Assembly: GCF_902459645.1 (NCBI RefSeq)
Contig: NZ_CABPSK010000003.1
Coordinates: forward strand, 496,001 to 560,000
DNA: 64,000 nt
Reading direction: 5' to 3'
Origin: Pandoraea pneumonica
GTDB taxonomy: Bacteria; Pseudomonadota; Gammaproteobacteria; Burkholderiales; Burkholderiaceae
Of the stretch, positions 43,381 to 52,367 are shown piece by piece. The notes under the pieces are model-generated. The model was not told where the DNA came from. It ran no database searches and saw nothing but the letters and a program-made list of their open reading frames with translations. The translations under genes and the position numbers were made by a program. Each line of letters begins with the position of its first letter. Position 1 is the stretch's first letter.

Positions 43381-44793
43381 ATGAGTCTTTTTCGAACCAA
43401 AAACATCGAGAACATGCTGGCGGCCAGCCGCACCGGCAGTCTCCGCAAGGTGCTCGGCCCCGTCGATCTCGTCCTGATGGGCATCGGCGCCATCATCGGC
43501 ACCGGCATCTTCGTGCTCACCGGCACCGGCGCACTGACGGCCGGCCCGGCCCTCACCCTCTCGTTCATCATCGCGGCCACGGCCTGCGGCTTCGCCGCGC
43601 TGTGCTACGCCGAGTTCGCTTCCACAATTCCCGTCTCCGGCTCGATCTACACGTACAGCTACGCCACGCTGGGCGAGATCGTCGCGTGGATCATCGGCTG
43701 GGATCTGATGCTGGAATACGGTCTGGCGTCGTCGGCCGTGTCGGTCGGCTGGTCGGGTTACTTCCAGTCACTGGCCGCAGGCTTCGGCTTGCACCTGCCC
43801 GCCATAATTACTGCCGCCCCCGGCAGCGTGCCCGGCGTGACCACGTTCATCAACTTGCCTGCCGTCGTGATCATGCTGCTCATCACATGGGTGCTGTCGT
43901 ATGGCGTGCGCGAGTCGGCCCGCATCAACAACCTGATGGTGGCGATCAAGATCGGCGTGGTGCTGCTCTTCATCGCTGTGGGGGTGTGGCACGTCAAACC
44001 GGCCAACTGGACGCCGTTCATGCCGTTCGGCACCAGCGGCATGTTCAATGCTGCCGCGCTCGTGTTCTTTGCCTTCATCGGCTTCGACGCGGTGACGTCG
44101 GCGGCGGAAGAAGTGCGCAATCCGGGACGCGATTTGCCCATCGGCATCATCGGCTCGTTGATCGTCTGCACGCTGCTGTATGTGGCGGTCGCCGCGATCA
44201 TGACCGGCATCGTGCCGTTCGCGAATTTTGCTGGCGTCGATCACCCGGTGTCGCTGGCATTGCAATACGCCGGTCAGAACTGGATCGCGGGCTTCGTCGA
44301 TCTGGGCGCAATCCTCGGCATGACGACCGTGATTCTGGTGATGACTTACGGCCAGACCCGCATCACCTACGCGATGTCGCGCGACGGCTTGCTCCCGCCG
44401 ATGCTCTCACGCATTCACCCCACGCATAAGACGCCGTTCGCAGGCACCTGGATCATCGGTGTGGTGTTTGCCGTGATCGCCGGTTTCGTGCCGCTGGGCG
44501 TGCTTGCCGAGCTGATCAATATCGGCACGCTGTCGGCATTTGCGCTCGTGTCGGTGGCGGTGCTCGTGCTGCGCCGCACCCGTCCGGACCTGCCCCGCGC
44601 GTTCCGCGTGCCGGGTGCGCCGGTGGTGCCGCTGATCTCGGCAGGCCTTTGCCTGTTCCTGATGGCACACCTGCAAGCCGCGACGTGGATCGCCTTCGTC
44701 GTGTGGCTCGCCATCGGCATGGTGATCTACTTCACCTATGCGCGCCGCAACGCGCTGCTGCACAAGCACGGCGACAAGCCTGCGCAGCCGTAA
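43381..44793 (+). CDS. APC family amino-acid permease (YfnA/CAT-like)
   Basis: A 470-residue permease of the amino acid-polyamine-organocation superfamily, cationic amino-acid transporter branch. Landmarks: VLMGIGAIIGTGIFVLTGTG in helix 1, VFFAFIGFDAVTSAAEEVRNPGRDLP in helix 6 and ITYAMSRDGLLPPMLSRIHPTHKTP after helix 8; twelve to thirteen segments. The ATG at 43381 is preferred; a TTG at 43372 is in frame. It stands alone. Substrate is probably a basic or neutral amino acid. Confidence 0.92.
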   Translation: MSLFRTKNIENMLAASRTGSLRKVLGPVDLVLMGIGAIIGTGIFVLTGTGALTAGPALTLSFIIAATACGFAALCYAEFASTIPVSGSIYTYSYATLGEIVAWIIGWDLMLEYGLASSAVSVGWSGYFQSLAAGFGLHLPAIITAAPGSVPGVTTFINLPAVVIMLLITWVLSYGVRESARINNLMVAIKIGVVLLFIAVGVWHVKPANWTPFMPFGTSGMFNAAALVFFAFIGFDAVTSAAEEVRNPGRDLPIGIIGSLIVCTLLYVAVAAIMTGIVPFANFAGVDHPVSLALQYAGQNWIAGFVDLGAILGMTTVILVMTYGQTRITYAMSRDGLLPPMLSRIHPTHKTPFAGTWIIGVVFAVIAGFVPLGVLAELINIGTLSAFALVSVAVLVLRRTRPDLPRAFRVPGAPVVPLISAGLCLFLMAHLQAATWIAFVVWLAIGMVIYFTYARRNALLHKHGDKPAQP

Positions 44794-44882
44794 TCGTCGT
44801 CATAGCCAGTTCGGTCGTACCCCCCGCTCTACCGACTTCCCCGTCTCCCGCCGTTTCGCGGGAGCGCGTATAGTCCGGCACA

Positions 44883-44916
44883 GGCCCTGCCGCACACATT
44901 GTTGTGCGGCAGGGCC
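44883..44916. other. 14-bp perfect stem-loop between the permease and the cupin gene
   Basis: GGCCCTGCCGCACA at 44883-44896 pairs perfectly with 44903-44916 around a 6-nt loop. There is no T-run on either side, so it is not a standard terminator. It could be an RNA stability or regulatory element. Confidence 0.45.
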
Positions 44917-45003
44917 GTCCGCCCTCATGGCGGTTCTGCAAGTCGCTCGCTCGTGTTTTCCGTTGTCCGCTCACTACAAAGCACCCACAAAAGGAACAAG
45001 AAC

Positions 45004-45471
45004 ATGCGTCGTTACGTCCTGCTCGCTGCCGTGCCTGCCGCCTTCGCCGCGGGCTTCCTTTCGTCCCACCTGATGCCGAACGCCTCGGCACAAGCCGCCG
45101 CCCCGGCACCGCTCACCGCCCAGATCATCGACGTCGGCGCTATGACCGACGAACAGATCGGCAAGCTCGTGCCCAACGTCGGCACGTTGCGTTCGCGCAC
45201 CCTGGTCGCCACGGCCAACGGCACCGTCGCCGTGCAAAGCGGCAACGTGCCGCGCCACACGCACCAGGAAGCCGACGAGATTCAATATGTGATCTCCGGT
45301 AGCGGCACGTTCTGGCTGGGCGACCAGCAGCGCGAGGTGCACCCGGGCGATCTCATCATCATTCCGCGCGGCACCGTCCACGCTGGGTCGCAAAACACCA
45401 GCGGCGAGTTCAAAGTGCTCGCGATCAAGCTCCCGCCGCAGGCACCCAACGACATTCAGTTCGTGAAGTAA
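45004..45471 (+). CDS. exported cupin-domain protein
   Basis: A 155-residue secreted protein with a signal peptide ending ASAQ (30) and one cupin domain. Both cupin motifs are intact: G80-x5-H85-x-H87 with Glu92 and G99, and G115-x5-P121-x-G123-x2-H126-x3-N, so a metal site is expected. AAAGGAAC lies 8 nt before the ATG. The reaction is unknown; small periplasmic cupins include dioxygenases, isomerases and binding proteins. It is convergent with the membrane-protein gene at 45488. Confidence 0.85.
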   Translation: MRRYVLLAAVPAAFAAGFLSSHLMPNASAQAAAPAPLTAQIIDVGAMTDEQIGKLVPNVGTLRSRTLVATANGTVAVQSGNVPRHTHQEADEIQYVISGSGTFWLGDQQREVHPGDLIIIPRGTVHAGSQNTSGEFKVLAIKLPPQAPNDIQFVK

Positions 45472-45487
45472 TCGAACGTAGCGCACC

Positions 45488-45934
45488 TCAGGCCTGCGCT
45501 GCTCGGCGGCGCAGCCCGATTAACGTCAGCTCGGCGAATACCAGCACGGTGACGATCTGCACGCCGATGAAGGCCGCACCTAACGCGTTGGGTGCGATCC
45601 AGCTGGAGGCCAGCAACACGCCGCAGTCGAGCGCCCAAATCACGTTGATCGCGATGACCACCCACGCCGCGCTCGCGGGCAACGTGGTGCGCCGTACCAG
45701 CCAAACGAGCGCCGCCCCGTAGACGAGCAAGACGAGGCCTGTCACGCGCAGGCCATCGGCGGGCAGGTCCAGCAGCGCCGCCAGCGGTGCCGCAGCGAGC
45801 ACCTGCAACAGCCCGACGGCACCGCTGACGATGGCGTCGGCGAGCATGACGCGGGCAAGAAAAACAGAACGGGAAGAAGCACCAACCGAGTCGTGGCGCG
45901 AAGCCTCGAGCGAAGACTGACGGGATGACATCAT
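45488..45934 (-). CDS. unknown four-helix membrane protein
   Basis: A 148-residue membrane protein with four hydrophobic segments (about 25-47, 60-80, 86-108, 115-138) and a Ser-rich N-terminus. GGAGGT lies 4 nt before the ATG at 45934 (a second ATG at 45931 is possible). It is divergent from the XRE regulator gene, with a perfect palindrome between them, so it is a likely target of that regulator. I do not recognise the family beyond general SdpI/DoxX-like size. Confidence 0.7.
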   Translation of the reverse strand: MMSSRQSSLEASRHDSVGASSRSVFLARVMLADAIVSGAVGLLQVLAAAPLAALLDLPADGLRVTGLVLLVYGAALVWLVRRTTLPASAAWVVIAINVIWALDCGVLLASSWIAPNALGAAFIGVQIVTVLVFAELTLIGLRRRAAQA

Positions 45935-46052
45935 GATGACCTCCATCGAAGTGGGACCGATCCGGACAACGCGCCCTCGGCGACGTTGTTCAGGATGACG
46001 AGACATCGTGTCTCGCTGACTGCCATCTTCGTGACTGCACGACGTGCCGTCG

Positions 46053-46069
46053 ATTACCTGTGAGGTAAT
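46053..46069. promoter_or_regulatory. ATTACCT-GTG-AGGTAAT operator-like palindrome
   Basis: A perfect 7+3+7 inverted repeat lies 35 bp before the XRE regulator start and about 120 bp from the divergent membrane-protein start. This is the expected position for autoregulation and control of the neighbour. Confidence 0.7.
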
Positions 46070-46103
46070 GGCGGCTCACACCCCAGCCGCTATCATCCGT
46101 TTC

Positions 46104-46889
46104 ATGACAACACCTGCTATCGGAACCCTGTTGCGCGACTGGCGTCAGCGCCGGCGCATGAGCCAACTCGATCTCGCGCTGGAAGCCGAGATATCGACGC
46201 GTCATCTGAGCTTTGTGGAGACCGGCCGCGCGCAACCCAGCCGCGACATGCTCCTGCATCTTGCGCAAGCGCTCGACATCCCGCTGCGCGAGCGCAATGC
46301 CTTGCTTGTGGCGGCGGGCTTCGCGCCCCGCTTCGAGGCACGCGCCTTCGACGCCCCCGACATGGCCGTCGCTCGCGAAGCGGTGCAACGTGTGCTCGAT
46401 GGACACGAACCGTATCCGGCGCTGGCTGTCGACCGGCATTGGACGCTGCTCGCGGCAAACCGGGCAGTCATGCCGCTGCTCGCCGGTGTCGACCCGTCGC
46501 TGCTGAGCGGCGCGGTCAACGTGCTGCGCTTGTCGCTACACCCCGACGGGCTCGCGCCCCGCATTGCCAATCTGCCGGAATGGCGCGCGCACCTGTTACA
46601 TCGCCTGCGTCAGCAAATTCACGCGAGCGGCGACGCGACGCTGGGCGAGTTGTATGAGGAATTGAAGGCGTATCCCGTGACAGAGCGCGGACCCGCACCG
46701 GTGGTGCCGCCAACGGCAAGCATCTTCGTGCCGATGCAATTGCGCACGAACGATGGTTTGCTGTCGTTCTTCAGCACGACGACGGTATTTGGCACGCCCG
46801 TAGATGTGACGCTCGCCGAACTGGCGCTCGAAGCGTTCTACCCGGCCGACGAAGCGACGGGCCGAATCATGCGCGCCATGGTGCTGTGA
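46104..46889 (+). CDS. XRE family regulator with MmyB-like ligand-binding domain
   Basis: A 261-residue regulator with an N-terminal helix-turn-helix (about 8-62: RDWRQRRRMSQLDLALEAEISTRHLSFVETGRAQPS) and a PAS-like MmyB domain (about 95-255: AVDRHWTLLAANRA, then LLSFFSTTTVFGTPVDVTLAELALEAFYPAD). In relatives the C-terminal domain binds fatty acids or aldehydes. The ATG at 46104 has no clear ribosome-binding site. It is divergent from the membrane-protein gene across a perfect palindrome. Confidence 0.88.
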   Translation: MTTPAIGTLLRDWRQRRRMSQLDLALEAEISTRHLSFVETGRAQPSRDMLLHLAQALDIPLRERNALLVAAGFAPRFEARAFDAPDMAVAREAVQRVLDGHEPYPALAVDRHWTLLAANRAVMPLLAGVDPSLLSGAVNVLRLSLHPDGLAPRIANLPEWRAHLLHRLRQQIHASGDATLGELYEELKAYPVTERGPAPVVPPTASIFVPMQLRTNDGLLSFFSTTTVFGTPVDVTLAELALEAFYPADEATGRIMRAMVL

Positions 46890-46906
46890 CGCCGCTGCCG
46901 TGCGCT

Positions 46907-47200
46907 TTAGCCGAAGTTGCGGTTGAACCACACGATGCCGTACCCAAGGGCAAACATCGTGAGCAGCAACGGCACCGAGATGCGCAGCACCTGAATGACG
47001 AGCGGGCGCGGCGGCAAGTCCTCTTCCTCGGGCATGCGGTCCGCCTCGCGCAGCGCACCGGTACACAGCGCCGCCGCGACGGCACTCACAAAAACCCAGA
47101 ACGTCTGGTTATAGACGAGTGCGACGAGCAACAACGCCAGCGCGACGTTGCGGCCGTGGTAGATCAGGTTGACGGTATTGCGAAAGGCTTGCGGCGACAT
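46907..47200 (-). CDS. small three-helix membrane protein
   Basis: A 97-residue protein with three hydrophobic segments (about 18-33, 34-50, 70-90) and an acidic loop (EEEDLPPRP) between the second and third. It is convergent with the XRE gene, leaving 17 bp. I do not recognise a characterised family; it reads as a conserved small membrane protein. Confidence 0.65.
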   Translation of the reverse strand: MSPQAFRNTVNLIYHGRNVALALLLVALVYNQTFWVFVSAVAAALCTGALREADRMPEEEDLPPRPLVIQVLRISVPLLLTMFALGYGIVWFNRNFG

Positions 47201-47502
47201 GTCGGTGTGGCGCAGGTCTTGGCCGCCAGGCGGCCCCTGCGCAAAAGTTCTAGTTATGTGACGTCATCCCGTGCTGCCGTGCACGCGGCACCGGGCAAAA
47301 CAGAGCCCTCAAAAAGCTCAGCGAAGCATAACCAGACTTAACGGCCAGTGCTACCGCAGTCTTTAACATCTGCCTGAATTGCCCGCTTCATCGGCCCTCA
47401 TCGGCCCATTTCGGCGGCCTCATCGAAGGTGTGTGCGCCGCATATCAGCGCCTTGCGCGAACGCCATGTTCGCTGCCATATGAATGCGGTATTCTCCCTC
47501 GC
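47201..47502. other. intergenic region before kefF
   Basis: 302 bp without a convincing gene. It contains an imperfect palindrome centred on GTGCAC near 47280-47285 and presumably the promoters of the small membrane-protein gene (minus) and kefFC (plus). No terminator seen. Confidence 0.45.
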
Positions 47503-48246
47503 ATGACCGAATCCGCCGCCTCCCCCACCCCCTCTGTCAGTGCCGACGGTCCGCCCGGGCGTGCCGTCTACGTCATCGTGGCCCATCCGCGCTGGCGCGA
47601 CTCCCGCGTGAACCGCCGGTTGCTCGACGCCGCGCGCAGCATCGCCGGTGTCGACGTCAACGACCTGTATTCGACCTACCCCGACTTCAGCATCGACGTT
47701 GCCGCCGAGCAGCAGCGCGTTGCCCGGGCCGACCTGATCGTGCTTGTACACCCGATCTACTGGTACAGCATGCCGCCGCTGCAAAAGCTCTGGTTCGATG
47801 AGGTACTCACGTGGGGCTGGGCTTATGGGCACGACGGCCACGCGCTCGCGCAAAAAGACCTGTGGCTCGTGCCGAGCACTGGCGGCCCGCAAGCGAGCTA
47901 TCGCGTCGAAGGATATAACCAGCACGAATTTGCCGACTTCCTGCCAGCCTACGAACAAACGGCGCGCCTTTGCGGCATGCGGTTCCTGCCACCGCATGTG
48001 TTCTTTGGCGCGCGCCGCAGCGACGATGCCGCGCTCGACGCGCACGTCAGCGAATTCGCCGGTCGGCTGGCGACCTACCCGCAGTGGCCGGAACTGATCA
48101 CCATGGACGCCGCGCCCGAGTGCAGCGACATCCCCGACAGCGACCGGCCTCGCTGCCCGCCGGACGCCTTGCAAGGTCCGGCATCCGCCACCGATCCCGA
48201 GCCACCCGCCAATGACGCGAGCGCACGCTCCGGGAGGGCCGTCTGA
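47503..48246 (+). CDS. kefF: KefF-like flavin NAD(P)H oxidoreductase
   Basis: A 247-residue flavodoxin-fold quinone reductase of the KefF/NQO group: YVIVAHPRWRDSRVNRRLLDAA at the N-terminus, LVHPIYWYSMPPLQKLWFDEVLTWGWAYG in the middle and the VPSTGGPQASY loop. KefF is the cytosolic partner needed for full activity of the KefC channel. Its stop and the kefC start share one base (TGATG), so the two are coupled. A C-terminal tail of about 40 residues, acidic and Pro-rich, is not found in typical KefF. Confidence 0.9.
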   Translation: MTESAASPTPSVSADGPPGRAVYVIVAHPRWRDSRVNRRLLDAARSIAGVDVNDLYSTYPDFSIDVAAEQQRVARADLIVLVHPIYWYSMPPLQKLWFDEVLTWGWAYGHDGHALAQKDLWLVPSTGGPQASYRVEGYNQHEFADFLPAYEQTARLCGMRFLPPHVFFGARRSDDAALDAHVSEFAGRLATYPQWPELITMDAAPECSDIPDSDRPRCPPDALQGPASATDPEPPANDASARSGRAV

Positions 48247-50144
48247 TGGAACACGTCCCGTCGTGGCTGCTCGCCAGCCTCATCTATCTTTCCGCTGCCG
48301 TCATCGTCGTGCCGCTCTCCCGCGCCTTGGGTCTGGGCGCGATCATCGGCTACCTCGCCGCAGGCATTGCGATTGGCCCATGGGGGCTGGGACTCGTCTC
48401 GCGCGTGGAAGATGTGCTGCACTTTGCCGAGTTCGGCGTCGTGCTCATGCTGTTTCTCGTCGGTCTCGAACTGGAGCCGAAGCGGCTGTGGAACCTGCGA
48501 CGGCCAATCTTCGGCTGGGGATCGGCACAAGTCATCGGTTGTGCGGTGCTGCTCTTCGGTGTGGGCGTCGCGCTGGGCGCCCCATGGCGTATCGCGTTGG
48601 TCGCCGCCCTCGGTCTTGCGCTGTCGTCGACCGCCATCGCGTTGCAGGTGATGGCCGAGCGCAACCTGCTCGGCACGCCCAGCGGACAAGCCGGTTTCTC
48701 GATTTTGCTGTTTCAGGACGTGGCGGCCATCCCGATCCTGGCGCTGCTGCCACTGCTCGCCAACTCGGTCGATAGCCATGCGCTCACCGGCACCGAGCGC
48801 GCACTCGAAGCACTGAAAATCGTCGGTGTCATCGCGGCCATCATTCTCGGCGGACGATTGGCATTGCGCCCGTTGCTGCGCTGGATTGCCAACAGCAAAA
48901 CGCCTGAAATCTTCACCGCCGCAGCCCTGCTGCTCGTCGTCGCCATTGCGGCGTTGATGCAATGGGTGGGGCTGTCGATGGCATTGGGTGCATTTCTCGC
49001 CGGGGTGCTGCTCGCAGAAAGCGAATACCGGCGCGAGCTTGAGACCGACATCGAACCGTTCAAGGGCTTGCTGCTCGGGCTGTTCTTTATCGCCGTGGGC
49101 ATGAGCATCGACTTCGGGGTGCTGTTCGCGCAACCGCTGCGCATGCTCGCCGTGGTCGTCGGCTTTATGGCGGTGAAGGGCTTCGCGATCTACGGGCTGT
49201 CGCGCCTGATGAAGCTGCCGTATCAGGAACGGCCAATCTTCACGCTGCTGCTGGCACAGGGCGGCGAATTTGCGTTCGTGGTCTTCCAGTCGGCGGGCCC
49301 GCAAGTCTTGCCGCCTGCCGTGTCGTCGTTCCTGATTGGCGCCGTCGCCCTCTCGATGCTGATCTCGCCGCTGTTGCTCGTCGCGATCGACAAATGGCTC
49401 CTGCCGCGCTACAGCCTCAAGGGCTCGCCGCGCATGGAAGAGATTGCCGAGCCGCAGACGGCCAGTGTGGTGATTTGCGGCTTTGGCCGATACGGCCAGA
49501 TCGTGGGCCGCGCGCTAGTGCCGCAGGGCGTGTCGGTGACTGTGCTCGATCATGATCCGGACACCATCGAGAGCCTTCGCCAAATTGGCTTTCGCGTGTT
49601 CTACGGCGATGCCACGCGCCTCGACTTGTTGCGTATTGCGGGCGTCGCGAATGCCCGCGCGGTCGTGGTCGCGGTCGACGATGTCGATCAGTCGCTCGAG
49701 ATCGTAGATTTGCTGCGCGAGCATTTCCCCGACGTGCCGATCGTCGCGCGAGCACGTAACGTGGGACATCTGTTCCAGTTGCGCGACCGTGGCGTGAAGC
49801 ACATCGAGCGGGAGGTCTTCGAGTCGTCGCTGCGCAGCGCGCGATCGGTGCTGGAAGAACTGGGCTGGCCGACGGCCGAAGCGCGTGAAGCCACCATGGC
49901 GTTCCGGCGCGGCAACATCAAGCTGACCGACGAGATGTATCCCTTCTATCAGGACCGCAACAAGATGATTGCCAAGTCCAAGGAAGGCCGCCGTCAGTTC
50001 GAGGAGCAGATGACGCGCGAGCGCGAACAGCGCAAAGCGCAGCGGCAAGTCACGTTCGGATGGGACGGCGATAAGGCACCGGACGTGACACCCACGCCCG
50101 TGCAAACGCCAACGGCAACGAAGGAAAAAACTACCGGGCAATAA
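48246..50144 (+). CDS. kefC: glutathione-regulated potassium efflux protein KefC/KefB type
   Basis: A 632-residue monovalent cation:proton antiporter-2 protein with about twelve membrane helices (YLAAGIAIGPWGLGL, FLVGLELEPKRLW, LFFIAVGMSIDFGVLF), then a TrkA-N/RCK nucleotide-binding domain near 400-520 (VVICGFGRYGQIVGRAL). Glutathione adducts of electrophiles open it to acidify the cytoplasm and protect against toxic aldehydes; reduced glutathione closes it. It is coupled to kefF. The charged C-terminal tail is Lys/Glu/Arg-rich. Confidence 0.93.
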   Translation: MEHVPSWLLASLIYLSAAVIVVPLSRALGLGAIIGYLAAGIAIGPWGLGLVSRVEDVLHFAEFGVVLMLFLVGLELEPKRLWNLRRPIFGWGSAQVIGCAVLLFGVGVALGAPWRIALVAALGLALSSTAIALQVMAERNLLGTPSGQAGFSILLFQDVAAIPILALLPLLANSVDSHALTGTERALEALKIVGVIAAIILGGRLALRPLLRWIANSKTPEIFTAAALLLVVAIAALMQWVGLSMALGAFLAGVLLAESEYRRELETDIEPFKGLLLGLFFIAVGMSIDFGVLFAQPLRMLAVVVGFMAVKGFAIYGLSRLMKLPYQERPIFTLLLAQGGEFAFVVFQSAGPQVLPPAVSSFLIGAVALSMLISPLLLVAIDKWLLPRYSLKGSPRMEEIAEPQTASVVICGFGRYGQIVGRALVPQGVSVTVLDHDPDTIESLRQIGFRVFYGDATRLDLLRIAGVANARAVVVAVDDVDQSLEIVDLLREHFPDVPIVARARNVGHLFQLRDRGVKHIEREVFESSLRSARSVLEELGWPTAEAREATMAFRRGNIKLTDEMYPFYQDRNKMIAKSKEGRRQFEEQMTREREQRKAQRQVTFGWDGDKAPDVTPTPVQTPTATKEKTTGQ

Positions 50145-50199
50145 CGCCTAGTAACACCTAGTAACGCCCCGCCCGGTGTATGCGCTGCCGTCCGGCCGT

Positions 50200-50625
50200 T
50201 CAGTCGAACGGCTTGAAGTGACCGTCGGCCGGAACTTTCGCGTCGGTGCGCAGACGCTCTTCAGCGTCGCTGCCAGCCAGCCCGCGATAGTAGAGATGCA
50301 CGGCAATCGCGGCCGAATAGCGGCGAATTTCCACCAGCGTCAGGAAGGCGTGCGTGGCCGACGTGAACATCAGGTACGGCGACTCTTCTTCGATGAGTCC
50401 AGCGACCTGATGCAGCCCGTGGCGGTGGAGCACGTCGGCGAGTTCATCGCGGCTGCGGTGCGTGACGGCATCGGTGGCCGGGTACATCATGCGCAGCAGT
50501 ACGAGCGGATGCTCGGCGCACGCCAGCGAGAGCGCCTGCACGACGGCGTGGCTATCGAGTGCCGTAGCGACGGCTTCACCTTCGGGGCGATGCTGGGGAA
50601 AGAGTTGCTCAAGGGTCAACGTCAT
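50200..50625 (-). CDS. conserved-looking protein of unknown function (141 aa)
   Basis: A 141-residue soluble, mostly helical protein with no signal peptide, membrane segment or recognised motif. Helices around residues 25-50, 60-78, 90-110 and 114-124 (GLAGSDAEERL) are amphipathic. It is convergent with kefC. Length, base composition and codon periodicity look like a real gene, though the ribosome-binding site is weak. Confidence 0.6.
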   Translation of the reverse strand: MTLTLEQLFPQHRPEGEAVATALDSHAVVQALSLACAEHPLVLLRMMYPATDAVTHRSRDELADVLHRHGLHQVAGLIEEESPYLMFTSATHAFLTLVEIRRYSAAIAVHLYYRGLAGSDAEERLRTDAKVPADGHFKPFD

Positions 50626-50940
50626 GATGAGTCCAGTGCAAAGAAGCTGAAAAACAGCGACAGCGGGCTCACCAGTCTAGTGAGCCCTCGACTCAGGATA
50701 AACGCTGTCGGGTGATAACGCGCGTTGCGTCAAACGAAACAATTACAGCATATTTCAAGCCGCCCGCCCTCTTGCCCCACCTCACTTCCGACTGAGTTTC
50801 ACCTCCGTAGCGCCCCGATTTCCACACACCTGCAACTGCCTTCGGCACTTCGCAATTACGTAGTTTTACGTCATGTCTGCGCCCTGAGGCGCGTGCGACA
50901 ATGCGCCGATTAACATGTTAACTATAAGGAAGAGGCAACT
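50626..50940. other. intergenic region before atoE
   Basis: 315 bp without a gene; relatively A+T-rich at 50730-50760 and 50850-50875. It carries the atoE promoter region, a perfect palindrome TTAACATGTTAA at 50910-50921 and the AAGGAAGAGG ribosome-binding site just before the GTG start. Confidence 0.55.
50910..50921. promoter_or_regulatory. TTAACATGTTAA palindrome before atoE
   Basis: A perfect 12-bp palindrome lies 20 bp before the atoE start, overlapping where transcription would begin. It suits a repressor site; the regulator is not adjacent. Confidence 0.4.
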
Positions 50941-52263
50941 GTGGTTAAGAGTATTTCCCGTTTCTTTACGCAGGTCGTGCATCGTTTTTTGCCTGATCCG
51001 CTCATCTTCGCCATCTTTCTCACCGTCATCACTTTCGCGCTCGCGCTGGGCTTCACGCCGAAGACGCCCGGGGATCTGGTCTTGCTGTGGGGATCGGGAT
51101 TCTGGAATCTGCTCGCGTTCTCCATGCAGATGGCGATGATTCTCGTCACCGGCCATGCGCTGGCCAGTTCCGCCCCGATGAAGCGCGCGATGGCCGCCCT
51201 CGCCAGCTCGGCGCGCTCGCCCGCACAAGCGACGATGATGGTGGCGCTGCTCGCAGGCATTGCGTGCGCGATCAACTGGGGCTTCGGTCTGGTGCTGGGG
51301 GCGATGTTCGCACGCGAAGTCGCTCGGCGCGTGAAAGGCACCGACTACCGTTTGCTCGTTGCCTGTGCCTACATGGGCTTCCTGACGTGGCACGGCGGGT
51401 TGTCTGGCTCGGTGCCGCTGGTCGCGGCGACGCATGGCAATCCGATGGAGAAAGTCGTCGGCCTGATTCCCGTGTCGCAAACGCTCTTCACCGGCTACAA
51501 CGCGTTCATCACGATTGGTCTGATCGTGATGTTGCCGCTGCTCGCGCGGGCGATGATGCCGCGCCCGAACGAAGTCGTGTCCGTCGATCCGAAGCTGCTG
51601 ATCGATGAACCCACGCACGAGCGCGTGCTCGGCCCCGACGCTACGCTGGCCGAGAAGCTCGAAGAAAGCCGTCTACTCTCGCTGCTTGTCTTTGTGCTGA
51701 TCGCGGCTTACCTGATCATTCGCTCGGTCACCAAAGGCTTCACGCTCGACATCGATACCGTGAACATCGCGTTCCTCGGCATTGGTATCTTGCTGCACAA
51801 GACGCCGATGGCTTATGCCCGCGCAGTGGCCAATGCGGCGCGTGGCGCGTCGGGCATCATGATTCAGTTTCCGTTCTACGCTGGCATTCAGGCCACGATG
51901 GATCACTCCGGGCTGGCGGGCGTCATCACCAACTGGTTTATCGAAATCGCCAACGTGCACACGTTCCCGTTGCTGGCCTTCCTCAGCTCGGCGGTGATCA
52001 ACTTCGCCGTGCCTTCGGGCGGCGGTCACTGGGTGGTGCAAGGGCCGTTCGTCATGCCCGCCGCGCAAGCGCTCGGTGCCGACATGGGCAAAGCCGCCAT
52101 GGCCATCGCGTACGGCGAGGCGTGGACGAACATGGCCCAGCCGTTCTGGGCCCTGCCCGCACTGGCCATCGCAGGCCTGGGCGTGCGCGACATCATGGGC
52201 TATTGCGTGACGGCGCTGTTGTTCTCGGGCGTGATTTTCGTCGCCGGAATGTACTTGTTTTAA
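50941..52263 (+). CDS. atoE: short-chain fatty acid transporter AtoE
   Basis: A 440-residue inner-membrane transporter of the AtoE family, which takes up short-chain fatty acids such as acetoacetate or butyrate. Landmarks: RFLPDPLIFAIFLTVITF at the start, GIACAINWGFGLVLGAMFARE, YMGFLTWHGGLSGSVPLV, and the C-terminal NFAVPSGGGHWVVQGPF. About ten helices. It starts with GTG at 50941, 7 nt after AAGGAAGAGG. No acetoacetate CoA-transferase genes adjoin. Confidence 0.93.
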   Translation: MVKSISRFFTQVVHRFLPDPLIFAIFLTVITFALALGFTPKTPGDLVLLWGSGFWNLLAFSMQMAMILVTGHALASSAPMKRAMAALASSARSPAQATMMVALLAGIACAINWGFGLVLGAMFAREVARRVKGTDYRLLVACAYMGFLTWHGGLSGSVPLVAATHGNPMEKVVGLIPVSQTLFTGYNAFITIGLIVMLPLLARAMMPRPNEVVSVDPKLLIDEPTHERVLGPDATLAEKLEESRLLSLLVFVLIAAYLIIRSVTKGFTLDIDTVNIAFLGIGILLHKTPMAYARAVANAARGASGIMIQFPFYAGIQATMDHSGLAGVITNWFIEIANVHTFPLLAFLSSAVINFAVPSGGGHWVVQGPFVMPAAQALGADMGKAAMAIAYGEAWTNMAQPFWALPALAIAGLGVRDIMGYCVTALLFSGVIFVAGMYLF

Positions 52264-52367
52264 AGGGGTTTGCGCAGCATTCGCGCGCCGCGAACAGACA
52301 ATTCTGGTCGGCGCGCGCGTATCGCTTGAGGTATGATTTTTGCGAATGCCGATATGACCGATACCTC

